DNA from: Paramacrobiotus metropolitanus
Lineage: Eukaryota > Tardigrada > Eutardigrada > Parachela > Macrobiotidae
Reading direction: 5' to 3'
NCBI RefSeq assembly: GCF_019649055.1
Contig: NW_026570240.1
Span: 744,001 to 808,000 of the forward strand
Length of the DNA stretch: 64,000 nt
Part shown: one piece after another, positions 1 to 13,800 of the stretch
How the letters are laid out: each line of letters opens with the position of its first letter
Numbering within the stretch: position 1 is the first letter of the stretch
Translations under genes and position numbers: made by a program
Notes under the pieces: generated by a model
Seen by the model: only the letters and a program-made list of their open reading frames with translations
What the model was told of the DNA's origin: nothing
Databases searched by the model: none

Positions 1-3000
1 GCTCGGAATACAGCTTTTCAAGCAGGGTACAAATACATTGTATCAAACTTACGAAATTTATTAGGTTGAATTGGCGCAAAAATTACTGAACATTGTAGCA
101 CACCGGCAAACGTAAGCAACAGCATTGATATCAAAGCACTCTTTTTTTTGAAAAGATCTTGTCATCGTGCTGCGTAAACAATACTACTGCAGTTTTGTAA
201 AATTCATCAGATATGTCTTAAAGTTGTATTTTCGCATAAAACGGACATTTGTATATTAACGTCGGTACAAAGGCGTCAGTGGAGCACTTCAATGCCATTT
301 AACGAATAGATCGTTCTGTCGCAGTAGCTAAGATCAGACGATTAAAGCTTCAAGTATATCTAACTGCACTGTGCATTCAATAAATAATTACAAAAGGTAA
401 AATAAGTGGATCATACTTACAAGATAAATTCTTGTTCCCAGCATGGTTGTGATCCTTTCACAGGATTTGTCGTGCTCTTCACATTTTCGAGCTTTACGGT
501 AACGTAACTGTTGAAGCGATCTGAAAACATTTGCGACATACCAATGCAAGTATCTTAAAGCAGTTTTCGTTTGCTAGATTTATCAATCATCCTCCTTCTT
601 TAATTACCTGGAGGTCCGTTGAGTCTGCCTCTTTTTACTGGAATAAAAGAAACGCGCAATTAAGTAATGATTGGTATGACAGTATAGTATGAAAAATGCT
701 ATAACTGAACAATATATGCTGCACATGGTTACCGAAAATTTGAGATTCGTTACGCTCCACTGTAACATTTCACTTTTAGTTTTACATTGCAAAATACAAT
801 ACGAGATGAGGGTCCACTATAGGGACAATATGCGCGTGCGCAAATGTGCCGTCTTCGCGACAGAGTACCAGTAAACCGCGAAATAAATAATGAAGATAAA
901 AGTAATTCTCGCGTACGAACGGTTAATATTAATTAAACCACAAGTACTTGCGCATAATGGAACTGCAATTTAAATACGCTCGATTTCGCCAATTTTGAGG
1001 CTTCTGTACTTATTCTGACGATACGATATTATACATGATTGTGGTGTAACAATATACATCTGTATACGTCACTTTACCAGTTAGAAGGTGGCTTATAACA
1101 AAGGTTTAGCTTAGATTATTTTGCCGTGTGTGGTGGCCGAAAATCATAGGCATAAGAAGCGTCATCTGTTGAACAATTAATGACCTCAAACTAGAAAACC
1201 TCCAGGCGTTTTAAATGCGTCAGTTATACCACACTATATTAGAATATTAATCACTGTAATATGTGATTAACAAAAACAACGATGATCATGATCATTCGTG
1301 CGAAAGACTTGGATAACCGGTCGGTTAACAATTATTGCCTATTATTTCCCGTCCCGCCACATCCATTTCAGGTGGACTTCACTCGACCTTTGCGTGTCAG
1401 TCCGTATAATTTGTACTTCCTCTATTTGTCCTCGGCGTAAACTCGGAGAAAAACTGTTCCGAACCACTATGGGAATCTCGCTACGGACGCTTTTCGCACG
1501 CGGCTATCGTTCGAAATGGGCCTGCTGAGAATCTGATAGCAGAGTAAAACAGACAAAATACACTCCAACTGACAGCACCTACTCGCTCCAGAAAGTTAAT
1601 TATTCTGGATATATCGGTGGCCAACTGACTGACTGCTACATGCAGCAGCGTGTGATCAGCTATGGCATGCTCCCCCCGATTGCAGATGCACTTCTCAGAG
1701 AGCTTGCTCACAATAAATGGATTTCAGCAGTACTTGTCAATGTATTGGTCTCCACTTTAAGGTTCTTGATAATCGATTTCACTGTACCGATCAGACAGTT
1801 TCCTGGGTTCCGAAACTTATTCGCTGATGATTATTTGAGACACTGCAGCTTAAATCCTACAATCACTCACCAGTCACACACAATAAGGACATATTTTAGC
1901 TCCAAATCATATTTGCGGTATAATCGGCACACACTGACTAACAGTCTGGATCAATTATCCAGATACTGCCATTCTTCCAGATGAAAAGTATTCAAACATT
2001 TTCAGGGAATTGCGTATATCCGTGACGGTGGTACAGCAACCCGGTGCGCAGAATAAAAAATTATCACAACTTCGTTAGCGGTGTAATCGGCAATCGTAGA
2101 GGACACAGGAACAGTCGCTGCCGTTGATTTCGCCGTTATGGATTGCTAATGTTTCCCTTAACCGTGCAACATGATTTTCCGCATGGTTCCATTCTGTAAA
2201 GTGAATTAAATTTCCGTAGACGGCACACAAGGTAAATTACATGGAGTGTTTTCACAAATGGCTGGTGCCGAGTTAATAAAAGTGTATCCAAATGCACAGC
2301 GGTGGAAGATATGCATGGGCTTGGAAGAGGAAATGCAAATCATTACATCACACGTAGATATAAAATGGGATCAGGTCCGGTACATGCGCTGACTACTATG
2401 TCGCTGGCGCTGCACAACGCGCACCAGCGTATTGCTCGATTATGTTTGCCGTTCTGCAGGGACGCAGCGGTCTCTTCCCTGTCTCCCAAGTGCTGCATAC
2501 AAATTCTTATCAAAGCCAACACAGGCGGCGTATGCGTGAGCTCATACGTCACCAGCTGGCTGTGTCAGCGGAGGGACAACAGTGTACACGGATGGATGTC
2601 TGCGTCACAAATACGGGATAATTTCAATCCCGGCTCGGTATTGATCCATGGCCAAGTACGACAACGCTGTCAAGCAAATTCCTTTACAGATAGGATCTCG
2701 CAGCTCATTGAAATTCCAGTTCCTATTGTGCGTATCAGCATTTGCATGACGCTCTATACATATTTAGAATTGGAACACTCATTTCTTTTGTAATGCCGGT
2801 TGGCAGCTTGCATGGCAGTCTGTCGTGTTGCTTCCTCAATTTCGTTATGCTGCTAGTTTGGGACCGATAATAAATACGTACTTAGCAAAAATGACAGTTT
2901 AATTACACCTTTCCAAAACAATGTTTTCGTGGTTTTAAGCGCTTTAAAGTTCAGATATAGTAGGCAGTATGTTAGTCAAATTGATACTGCCATAATTATG

Positions 3001-3780
3001 AAGTTTAATATTCCATTCAAAGGTTAACGTTAACCAATTAAAGGCGTTAACGCCTTTAAGATTATGCCAAATCGGAAAGCTACCTGAATATCGCAAGCGC
3101 ACTCGTATGTAGATTGAAATTTATGGCGTGTTAGAAGTAGCCATAACTAATTATTAGAACTTACTACAAAATCGTATCAGGTTACAATAGTTTATACGAT
3201 CGTTTATCGTTACAATCGACTGTACAGACACTTCCGCCGCACTTGTGTGCATAATTGCAATGCTTTTCGTACCGTATCTTTTTCTTTTCTATGTCCTAAG
3301 CGGTCTGCATTACTGATGCCATAACAAAATTAAAATGGAAACGAAACACATAGGAAACGGAGCGTACGCGCTTACGGCATTTATGGTGTCTGGACGACGA
3401 GTGGACGTGGGCGGATTTGGGACAGCTATACCGCCTATACGGACGCATACGAATGCAAACTTTTAGTTCATATCGAGGCCCTGTTCTAAACTTCTACCCC
3501 CTTTGTTGATCACTGGACCTCTGCTATAGGGATCCACTGTAGGCAAAGCCAAAAACTGAAGATATGGATTGTTTCACTTTGTTGAAACTTGGGGCATCCT
3601 TGGACCCTTAATCACGGCACTTGTTGATGTTATTTTGATGAGCTTGACTTTCGTGTTTTCTCCATTCTAACAGTCAGCCAGCAGAAGGGTATTTTACTTT
3701 AGAACGGCCTACCTTGATTTTGTTTGTTTCCTTAATCAGTATGATTTTGTACTATCTGGCCACACCAAGGGTTTTCCTAG
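1..3780. other. Gene-poor stretch, no assignable gene
   Basis: I see no splice-consistent gene here. Open frames are short and AT-rich. One exon-like frame runs on the + strand from 2388 to a TAA at 2621 (77 codons including basic runs such as HRRRMRELIRHQ). It has no start codon and no recognisable family, so it is not called. Two perfect palindromes near 3.03 kb are listed separately. Confidence 0.5.
3022..3059. repeat. Two adjacent perfect palindromes
   Basis: Two gapless palindromes lie almost back to back: a 14-bp one at 3022-3035 centred on AACGTT, and a 22-bp one at 3038-3059 centred on GTTAAC. Both contain the GTTAAC/AACGTT type of core. Function unknown. Several other perfect inverted repeats occur in non-coding parts of this window. 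Confidence 0.75.
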
Positions 3781-4135
3781 CAGCAATCCATGCAGTTGCG
3801 TGATGCTGCGGAGTTTGCCTCACCGATTGTTCCGGCTTATTTGCGTCTACATGGTTCTACTCCTTCGGAGCGGATCGCTTCCAGCAGGCCAGATATCCGA
3901 AAGAGCGGACTGCAGAAAGTTTATTCACAATTTTGCGAAATCAACCTTAAAGATGACTCAAGACAATGATTTAGTTTTTTTCGGCGACAATCCTTACACG
4001 GTAGGACTTGGTGACAAGCGTCCAGCGACATCGAAGTCAGAATCTCATGGGTGTACGCTTCTCAGCCACTGGGTTAAAATGGACAACATGGTCTTCCCGG
4101 AGTGGATGTTAACAGGAAATTGCTCAAGCAGGTAA
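3781..4135 (+). pseudogene. Heparanase-like (GH79) fragment, frame broken
   Basis: Two overlapping + frames together resemble the N-terminal half of heparanase, an endo-beta-glucuronidase. Frame 1 (3781 to a TGA at 3967-3969, preceded by a CCTAG acceptor-like site) contains VPAYLRLHGS, matching the family's SPAYLRfGGT segment. Frame 2 (from about 3950 to 4135) contains NDLVFFGDNPY, like the DLIFGLN segment, and then LLSHWVKMDNMVFPEW, like LLdYC..kgYni.WELGNEPN. The asparagine and glutamate of the conserved GNEP proton-donor motif are not seen. There is no start codon, a frame change is needed, and no other heparanase exons are visible nearby. I read it as a relic, though an exon of a gene with a sequence error is possible. 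Assignment is from memory of the family only. Confidence 0.4.
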
Positions 4136-5482
4136 ACCACAATTCTGGTAATTTTTTATGGATTAAATTGCTGTCTACGGTACCATTATATAATATAAAA
4201 GGCGTCAACTGCAGCCTTGTGGTAGAGGAACTCTCGATAGCGCACCTCACAATTTCAAATGTGATTACACGATTACTGGTATTGTCTTTGTCTTTAATAG
4301 TATTGACTTGGTATTGTGCAACACACGCAGTAAAACATTATATCCCTCTGTCATAATTTATTAATGTTGCTAACAAACCTTATGCTAGTGTACTTCGATG
4401 CTTTGATCTGTATTCGTTGACCACTGTAATGCAACCACACTGTACGGAAGTAAGAGGTATCTGCAGATTCTATACATAACTACAGCAACCCATAACAATA
4501 TGCTTTACGATAAAATTAATAAATTTTGTAGCAGTTTTGGTTATTGCTTTGCCAGGTGTGTTGAGGGGAAATTTGACTGCCAGGCTAAATTTGAATCCAT
4601 CTCACTGATGCGGATCCTTTTGCCTGCTGATCGGTTTTGTGCTGGACAGGCTGACGATACTTCCTACACGATCTTTAACGAAAAGGCCACAACGCATTGT
4701 TTTTGCAACATTAAATAGGAAAAAATTAAATTTTTGTGAATTTGGTTTTAATCAAACCTTTTTATTAACTTTTCGGTTTCAAATTCTGTGATGCCTGTTT
4801 TATGTGTTAGCGTTTCGAAGTTTTCCATTTTGATATTTGTGCATATTTTTCCGGTCGCGGTCACGACGGGGTGTTAAATGTCTTCATAAGATAGGCCGAT
4901 AGTGCAATTTCAAATTGTTTGTTGGAGTAATGCGTTCATTTCTGAACATTTTTGCATGAATAATTGCATAAATGATGCTATAACTCGCAACATTAGGCTG
5001 ACTTCGAAAAGTAATTCGCTGGATCGGTACATGTCTGCGACAAAACACATTCTTATTTATCAGAAAAGTAGTTAATCAATAGTGAACAATAAGTAGTTAA
5101 TCAGGCATTTATTTATTCATTTTTTTGTTCATTTACTGCAATCGTTATTCAGGTATTTATATTTTATAACAATTTCAATACTGAAGCGAAATCTTCAACA
5201 CATGAAACAACAAAGCGCAACGCAGTTGCACTACGTTTTCGTAACATGAACGAATTATTAATTAACTAGCCAAAAAGTGTGAAACGGTAAAAATATGAAT
5301 GGCATGGAAAGGGAACTAGCGCAACGCAGGTAATATAAGATTTCGTTCAGAGATTCCTGGTAAGCAGTTGGAAGTAATTATATTATTGCGTCAAACAAAG
5401 CATGGTAAACTGGACGGTTGTACACGAGGAACACAAATTATTGCCATTACGGAATAAGCGATTTCTTACAGTACTGCTTGAC
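4136..5482. other. Intergenic, nothing recognised
   Basis: AT-rich sequence downstream of both the heparanase-like relic (+) and the P450 gene (-). The short + frame at 4500-4718 matches nothing. TTTATT runs at about 5108-5118 (AATAAA on the - strand) could be distal poly(A) signals of the P450 gene. Confidence 0.4.
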
Positions 5483-8400
5483 CTATATGCAAACAGCCGT
5501 ACTACTTCCAGTTTGAGTGCCAAACGGACAAATATTGCGACTAAAATCTGTATTACTTTGGCGAGTATGACTTAGGAGTGCCGCGTTGAATTCGGGAATA
5601 CGTTTCTGGAGACGAAGGTGAACAGGTCGATCTTGAGCCAAGGTCATTTCGATGATGGGTTGAACCGGCTCCTCGTTGGCACACTCCAGTTTGCATTTAC
5701 CGATCAGCTAAACATATACAACACATTTGTGTTAATTAAAGAAAACAAGAGGCAAAAAGCATTGAAACTGATGCAAGAGTGCAGAAGCCCACAGAAAAAT
5801 GCATTATCTACAAAAAATAGTGGAAAGGTTCGCACCATACAATATTCTTCGGTTTATACAATTACTATTTTATGCAATTTAAAATTTTAATTATATTTCT
5901 TTCTTCCTGAAACAGTCAGATTGCTGCGGTTCAACTATCTAAGAGCAGAGCGCTGGACACGGTCAGTCGTTTTTCGTAACACCAACCATATTTCATACCT
6001 TGCTCAAAAGTATGTAAATCTTCATTTCCGCTATACGGCGACCAATACACATGCGTCGTCCATGTCCGAACGGCAGACTGCAGTACATTTTTTGCGAGGG
6101 AGTCAAATCCTTTTGTACCCAGCGTTCGGGGATGAAATTCAAGTGATCGGGAAACACACTTTCGTCATGTCCCACTGCCCATAAACTGATGACCACCTCT
6201 TCCTGTGAACGCACACCTTGTGTCATGTACGTATATATACAGTAACATATAAGATATAGATATGCGCTTTTGAGTTGTTACACTAAAACGTAATTACAAA
6301 GCGAAGTGGGCAACACTTACACCAGCAGGAACTCGGTAACCGCGCACATTCGTATCATTTTGCAGTATGCGACTTATCACAAAAGGAGCCGGGTATAGTC
6401 GTAATGTTTCTTTCAAGGACGCTTTAACAAGCGGCAGATCCCGAAGATCATCCAATTTCAACCGGCGAGCACCAACGGAATCCACAATTTCTTTGTGGAT
6501 GCGTTCCTGCGCTGCTTGCCATTTAGCCAAACAGTACAAGTTCCATATTGTTGTCTTGGTCGTCTGCAAAACAGTCGCAGTGTGTACAAAAGACTTATCT
6601 ATGTACTTAACCAATCGCTGCGAACTAATATCAACCGCATTTAATGCGCCTCAATGAAGATAAATGTTTTATTTGCCAAGATCTACACCGCATCTGCAGG
6701 TCAATGCCCCTTACGTAATATTACATAACAAGCGACCTACATAAGAAAAAATGTAAGCTGACAGAAACCGGTTTACTGTGATTGATACACATATCAGACC
6801 GGCAAGCTTTATACCGGAACAAATAACTGTTTACGTGTTAACCAGATAATACGAGTTTACGCAGGCATGCTTGACCCTCATACTTTTTCATTCGGATAAA
6901 TTCACGAGACATGCCGTGCGAAAGAAAACTGAAAGCTTTGCTAACCTTCTGCGGTTTGTGAGAAACCTTTGGGATTATTCTTACATAATTCAACCACAAC
7001 ACTAACCAACACATTAAAAAATGAACTGAACTGTGTCACGACACCTCCAGTTTATTGCCTTCATATGTACGCAAAATGCTTCAGTATTTGGTGGTCGTTA
7101 GAGAATACAATTTATAATATGCAGCAAACCATTTATAGTTTAGAAAGCATAAGAATTTCGAAGCCAACGATTGCTGCATGTATAAGTATAGGACCAAAAA
7201 CGGAAAAAGTACTTTCACAAATGTGTGCGTGAATACGGATGTTTTCCACAAATATTAATAAAGACATTGGCAAGCATCAAAACTATAATAATATACATAA
7301 GAGTAAAAAGTGGTGTGATGAATCACAACAATAATTGCTGATCGCTAGAAGGAACTTTTTATGATGGCGGTAATAATCGTACTTGCGGAAAGAAATCAAT
7401 CTTCTGCAGAAATTCCGGCAAAACACTAAGAAAAACTTCTGAACTGGTTGCCAAAGAATAAACTGCACGGATGATTCTCATAATAACTGGCAGTGGCTAA
7501 TCGGACAGGAAAATTATTAGTCATACGCAGTACAAGTACAATATAGACAAACAGCCAAACCACCGCAATTAAGGTAGGATGAACAACGTAATTTATTACA
7601 AAAATTTAGTGGTCCAGATACTGGGTGCAGCCCCGTTGACGGCAACGCCCGTTTTCTTAAAACGATGCAATTATTTTGGGCACACTACGAAATATGTTTA
7701 AAAGCAGGTTCTGATATCGAAGACTTACACCCGACCATATCTCACCGAAACGTGCAAAAGACTACATCATAATGTGCTAATGTGCCGTAACAAAATGGCG
7801 GGAATACTATGGAAGGCCGGACAGTGCGGGTATACAAACCCCCAGTTATAATACTGGAAATTCAGAATACGTAAGTACTTGTACGAGCTTAAATTCATAG
7901 TGCGTCGGGCACAGAGGTCATACGCCCAAAACCAAACAAATACTTAATCACACGGTGGCGATCTGCAAGGCCCTGAGCAGCTGTCCTCTGGATAATTGCT
8001 AACAGTTTCGAAACGGATGTGAACAATCATCTGCGAGAGTGTAATCTGACAGAGGGCTTATTATTCCTGCACTGAATCCTAGTTGTTCGGTGTTTTTTGA
8101 CTTCAAGCGTTATGTAACATGGTTCGCTCGAGCCCTAAACGACCGTGACATAGTTCGAATCGTGAGTGAGGAGGAAAAAGAATTTTAAAATTGGTTTTTG
8201 CTGCAAACATTTGCTGAGTGCTCACTGTCAGTCCATGCGAGCTAATGTTTATCGAAGTCTGCACTGGATTATGCTGCTGCACAGTCGCACAGGTAAACCA
8301 AAACCTACAGCGCCGTTGCCGATTTCACACTTGGGCAGCCCAATTGCTCACACCATTGAAAAACTGACTTATCGTTCACAATGATGCATTGTCACATTAA

Positions 8401-10847
8401 TACACTTATGCTATCGTGTGCTAGAAAATATATACACGGGTACATTAAATATGTATAGCATGTATCTGTGATACGAAGTACGAAGGCTTACTGTTTCCAT
8501 TGCGCCAATAATTAGATCAATCACGGTTAAGGCAACTTCGTCCTTTCGCAAGTGCGAATTGAGCAAAAAATAACCGGCCAGCGAATCCTTCGGTACTGAT
8601 TCTACCATCTCCATCCCTTGGCGCAACAGATTATCCGAGCATTCCACAAAATCATCCCACGTTTTACTGGACATCCATTTCTTGTACGGTGGTTCGTACA
8701 TGAGTTGCTGTAGATTGGTGAAAAATTTCCGACAGTTTGTGATGAAATATTCGGATTTTTCCGAAGGCGGACTTTGAAAACAACCAAGTCGGCTGCTGAA
8801 TAATACTGCACAAATCGCTATTAAGAAGAAAAACAGTAATTAGAAAAATGCAAGTGTGAGTGCTTCTGTATTACATTATACTGTACTGTCCATCCATATT
8901 GTTTGCACCATAGGTTGTTAATTAACTTACATTCTAGTGACCACTTGAATACTTCTTTTTCGATGTTATACACCGTGTTGGTCTGCGTGTCGGCAAGATG
9001 TTGCAGGTGTGCAATAAAGTCATCTGCGACTGCCGACAATGGTTCAAAATGACACTCAATCTCCTTAGGAGCAAGCAGCTTTTTGTCAAATGTTGATCTG
9101 AATTTGAACCATTCCTCCCCTTGCCTGCAATTTGCCAAATTAAAATAAGAAAATTTTGCAATTGTACACCGAGTAATATTCGTAAACACATGTACGAGTG
9201 ACGTGATGCACTCTAGCCATTTTGCTGCATAACTAACAATGTGACCTGTCATGCACTTCAGCGCTTTTTGTCCATGTTATTTCTTAAAAATATTCCGCGA
9301 AATCTCAATCATATGATACGTTCCTGTGCGCATTTTTAAAGTCACATAGTGTACTGCAATTATTTAAGCACGAGACAAACACTGAAATATTCGCACAACA
9401 AAATTCTTTCTTTTACGCAGCGGAATGTAATTAAATTTTCAAAGAAACTCAGTGCAACTAAATTAATAACAGACTTTTCGGTCACGGTCTTCCTTATCTC
9501 GTTAATTATTCACCATACTAATACAGAATCAAATTTTTGCAACGTTTTTACTGTCGTCATAATGTGTGTGCAACGGTACTAGGCGGTTATATTGTAAACA
9601 GCGGTATATGAACACAATTTCTTACAGCAAGCGTGGTTATTAGCACCAAGCCATAATCAATCTTGCATCAGTAATTAACGTGCTACTAAAACTTACGAAT
9701 TAACCAGGCCTTGACTCAGATTCCGCATTTTCCGATAACGAACCATTGGCTCCAGCACTACTCTCCGCGGGCATTTGGGCTCTTCTTGAATCACTTTTGT
9801 TCTCCATTCGCGTAAATCGCGCAGTACATTAAATGTTCGCCCGACAATCTTCTCACGGAAAAACGGGCCGTACTGGTTAAATCGGTGAACGTGAGCCTAA
9901 ATAAAATGGAACAATAATTTTATTAACGTAAGTTTACTGGTTGGTGTTTAATGCCATCCGGACTCGGACTGCTATAAAAATTCATTACAGATACGGTAAC
10001 TGGCTATTGCAGTATTGCTGAAAACCGTAGACCGCAAGAAACTCCAAGGTGAAGCTGTAGCCGTTTATTTTACATCTTATAAAAATTCTGAATTAAAATT
10101 GTTTGAAAAGTTACGAACTAATAAAGCTCAGTGCCGATTATCTTTTATGTTCGTTATTTCCTGCACTGGCAATAAACCGCAACTCACCTCAAACAATTTG
10201 TTAAATCGGAATCCGTTCTTCTTTATATACGCGAATAGGGTTCCCACAAAAGGAAGACCTTTGGGCCCCGGTATTTCATTCGAGCACCTTGTCAGCTGCA
10301 AATAGACAGCGGCATTGTTTTTTCAAAATGACTCGAAACCGCGATGAGTGACAGGGTTTACGTAGGTAGTACTTTTCCAGCTCGAAATGCGGTGCGATAT
10401 TACCAAGGAGATTTTCGTTGTATACTTATTCATAAATCTGCTCTGATTAATTTCACTGAGACATGCTTCGCTGGCTTATAAATTCCATCACAAAGTAAGT
10501 AATCACACGATATGAAGGGTACCGTCAATTATCGTATTATGTCGAATTAATGATCAAAATCATAATGCGGAAACTGGGCCAATCTGTGCCATTAAACACT
10601 TGACTGCTGACTATTAATTTTTGCTACGTTGTGCACCTCAATAAGACATAAAATACTAAATTAATCTTACCGAATCTGCCGAAACAATTTCGCCGTGGGA
10701 ATCGCCATTGTAATCCGCGTACACAGCTGAGTAATTGGTGGAATGTTTGTTGTGATTGGCGCCAAAAGAAGATTGCTTGAAAGGACAAGTTCCAGATGCT
10801 GCATTCGAAGCATGAGGACTTACTAATCTACGTACGATTCGGGACAT
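5483..10847 (-). CDS. Cytochrome P450, mitochondrial clan
   Basis: A heme-thiolate monooxygenase of about 558 residues, probably in the mitochondrial inner membrane and fed by adrenodoxin. Exons in transcript order: 10847-10671, 10295-10188, 9896-9697, 9124-8931, 8817-8492, 6563-6321, 6202-5999, 5707-5483; all phases agree. The N-terminus (MSRIVRRLVSPHASNAASG) is an Arg/Ser-rich, acid-free presequence typical of mitochondrial import, which favours the ATG at 10847 over the in-frame one at 10877. Visible motifs: proline hinge IPGPKGLPFVGTL; RLGCF, a mitochondrial-clan hallmark, after an intron in the KWSLES codon run; I-helix GAMETT; K-helix KETLRLYP; PERW; and heme loop PFGHGRRMCIG with the axial Cys. 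The intron at 6564-8491 is much the longest. Subfamily (CYP12-, CYP44- or CYP302-like) cannot be fixed by eye; substrate unknown. Confidence 0.9.
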
Positions 10848-13800
10848 AATATTACTATGATATGTAGACCAGGTCACACTTTTGATACGATCTCTGACGA
10901 TAAATCAGCGCTTGCATGCGCAATCGCAACTATTTAGATGCAAGCAAAAGCAAAACAAGTAGCAACCATCCAGCGTTTCAATAGTATCGCGCACGGTAAA
11001 TGATGGCGGGGATGCAACTGAAGACTCTGGGTTCCCACAAGGCTAGGGAATGCTGAGAAAAAAGATTCGACGGTAGCGGTGCGCCACTCAGCTTGAAGCA
11101 AAATTGAAAAATTCGCGAAAAACGATGAACACCGCCGTTTTATACTAACTTCCGATGTTTTATAACAAGTATAACATAACGGCACGTAACCGTTTTTAAC
11201 TGGAAAATAAAAAGTTGGAGAAAACAACGGTAAGCGATGATATGTCAATATGCGCACATCATTGTCAGCAACCCAAGCCCGGTGCACCACTGCACGTACA
11301 TACCGCCCGCTGCAGGGCAACCCGCTAAAACTCGATATCCAAGCGAAGTCCCAGCTGGCGACGGGTACGCTGGTGACCACACGGCAGTACTGCTCCAGCG
11401 AGAGAGATGGCTATCGAAAAGCGATTACTATTTGAGTAAACTCGGTACTTCCATAGTAAATGAAAGTCAAGCCCCGCTTTCGTAATAGTACGCGTTCGTG
11501 AACTGCGCGCGCTCGAGCGAACCACAAGAACCAGTCCAATCAAAAACGTGTCGGCATGAGTGAATGTATGTACCGAAATTGATCCTTCCACTCCAAACGC
11601 GAGACAATCGAAAATAAAATGCCAAAATGCCAAAGACTAGAACGTTATTCGTAATACTGTTACATAAACGACTTTATATTGTTAAATTAACTAGTTTATT
11701 GGAAATGCCGAAAATTGCAATTGTTGTAGATGAAACAAACAATATGTAGCACGTACAAGCTGCATGGGTAAGTAACTAAGTATAGTACTATGGATTGTTA
11801 CTGTACTAAAATAACTGAAGCAAGTTCGCAAGATCGGAAAATCCGATCTTGAGAATCTCGCAAAATAGCCGGCTTCAGTTGCCTACTTATACCTGGTCAT
11901 CGTATGCATGCACGTGTACGGTATTTATAGACATGTTACAAAAGGTATCGATTAATGTTGTTTTCCAAGATTCGGATGTGAGTTTTTAAATTTACGTTTG
12001 TGTCGGATTATTGTGATACAGCTTCCATGATTTGTTGCAGCTTGTAGCATGACGATTAACCCTATAAGTTGCTCGTAGACATACAGTATAATTATTAGGT
12101 GTAGTACGCACGGGAATTTGACATTCCAGGAAAAGGAATGCGAATAACACTTACAACCGATAGCCACGATATACCCGTACAAGACTTTGCAATGGCCGTG
12201 TTTCCACTTCCAGGTTCCCAAACGATTGACCATTAAAACTATTACTAGACTGGATGAAACCTAATGGATATATCAATCAAATAATTATGACGCTATTCAG
12301 AGTGCGTAACTAACGTATGGAACCAGAATTTCAAAATTGCACACAATTGAGCAAAGGTGTACAGATATCGATGTACCCGATCTGTAATTGCTGTACAATC
12401 ATTTTACATGGCACTAAAGGGGATTTCGAGATAGTTAGTTTGAATCTGGAAGTCGCGATTTTTTAATTTAATTGTAAACGTGGAAGTATTCCTTGCAATT
12501 ATATGATAATAAAGATGTGAAGAATAGTAACACACCACTACATTTTACCCATTTTTTGCGCTAGTAATTCGTTAAAAGCTTTGCAAACAAAACTTTTAAG
12601 ACTGCATTTGAGGATATGCGAATTAATCAGTGCGTAATTCGTATTTTATATGTATGCATTGCCAAATCTCCCATACATATGCATTTCTTGTTCTTTGTCA
12701 TGCTGTTTTTTTTATACGAAAAATTTTCATGCCCCATTATCATTACAAACAGATACCTATGTAATATTATCGAACGGCAAAAAAATTTCGTAAACCGTAG
12801 TATATTACCGAAATTATTATAACGCATGGACTTGTACTCGTATATGGATTTCGGGCCGTAGTTTATGCGTTCAGAATTAACTGCGCGGGTTTCGATACAA
12901 TCATCATTTTCCCATATGGCCATGTATTTGTTATTTTGTCACGGTACGTTTAACAAAAGAGCGATGCACTTTACAGTAATTTCAAGAAAATATTAAATAA
13001 CAGAATACTGAGGACAGCGATTGTGAAAATACTCTGAAAATACATTTGTAGAAGGTCAAGTAATCCTACGCAGGCAAAGTTAATGCGTTAAATACCCGTG
13101 CTACCCTAGTCCTCGAACTGCTATTGGAATAAAATATATGACCAAAGGGTCCCGTGACGTCGTATAGAATACGGTACAGTATCTAGATCTTGAACAAAAA
13201 TTTGGACAATGTTTAGCAGCATATCATTTTCATTAAATCGCAACCGGTAGCCTCATTGCTTCACATATCTGTAGGAAGCCTACGAAGTGTTCATGCCTGT
13301 ATTAATTACAAACACCATCTACCCATCTGCGGTTTTTACCACGAAATTTTTAACGTGGCAGCTCAAGTTTGTGAAATTTTTCCTTGGTCTGGTAATTTAT
13401 GGCTTTTCACAACCGTGACCTTTGTACAGAATATGAGCATGTACTACTCACTTAGCGACAATCGGATACGCACTAATATTGTTTTATAAAAACCAAAGAA
13501 GAACTTTTGATAACTTAAATTAAATCCTGGTAAAATGTCCGGTTCTTTACTTGTTAGTGGCAATGCTTTCCTTAAGTTGATTCTACGGAATAAGTCGTAT
13601 TAAAGCTGTCCGAAACAGATGTAGAGACGCCTTTGTCTGCTTACTAACGCTGCAGTAGTGTTAATCCTGTTAAATGTCTTGTAGCTTTATACGAGTACTA
13701 CGCGAAATAGGAAAACGTTTTGTTTTGCTATCACATAATTCGACAAGTTATAGTTTAGCCTTTACAAATACGAATAGGGGAACTGTTAATACAATCTGGT

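Noticed and set aside
2388-2621. 77-codon + frame that looks partly like an exon
   Set aside because: No start, no clear splice partners and no recognisable family; both strands are open here.
10934-11633. Overlapping frames on both strands upstream of the P450
   Set aside because: No splice-consistent extension or homology; mutually overlapping frames suggest chance.
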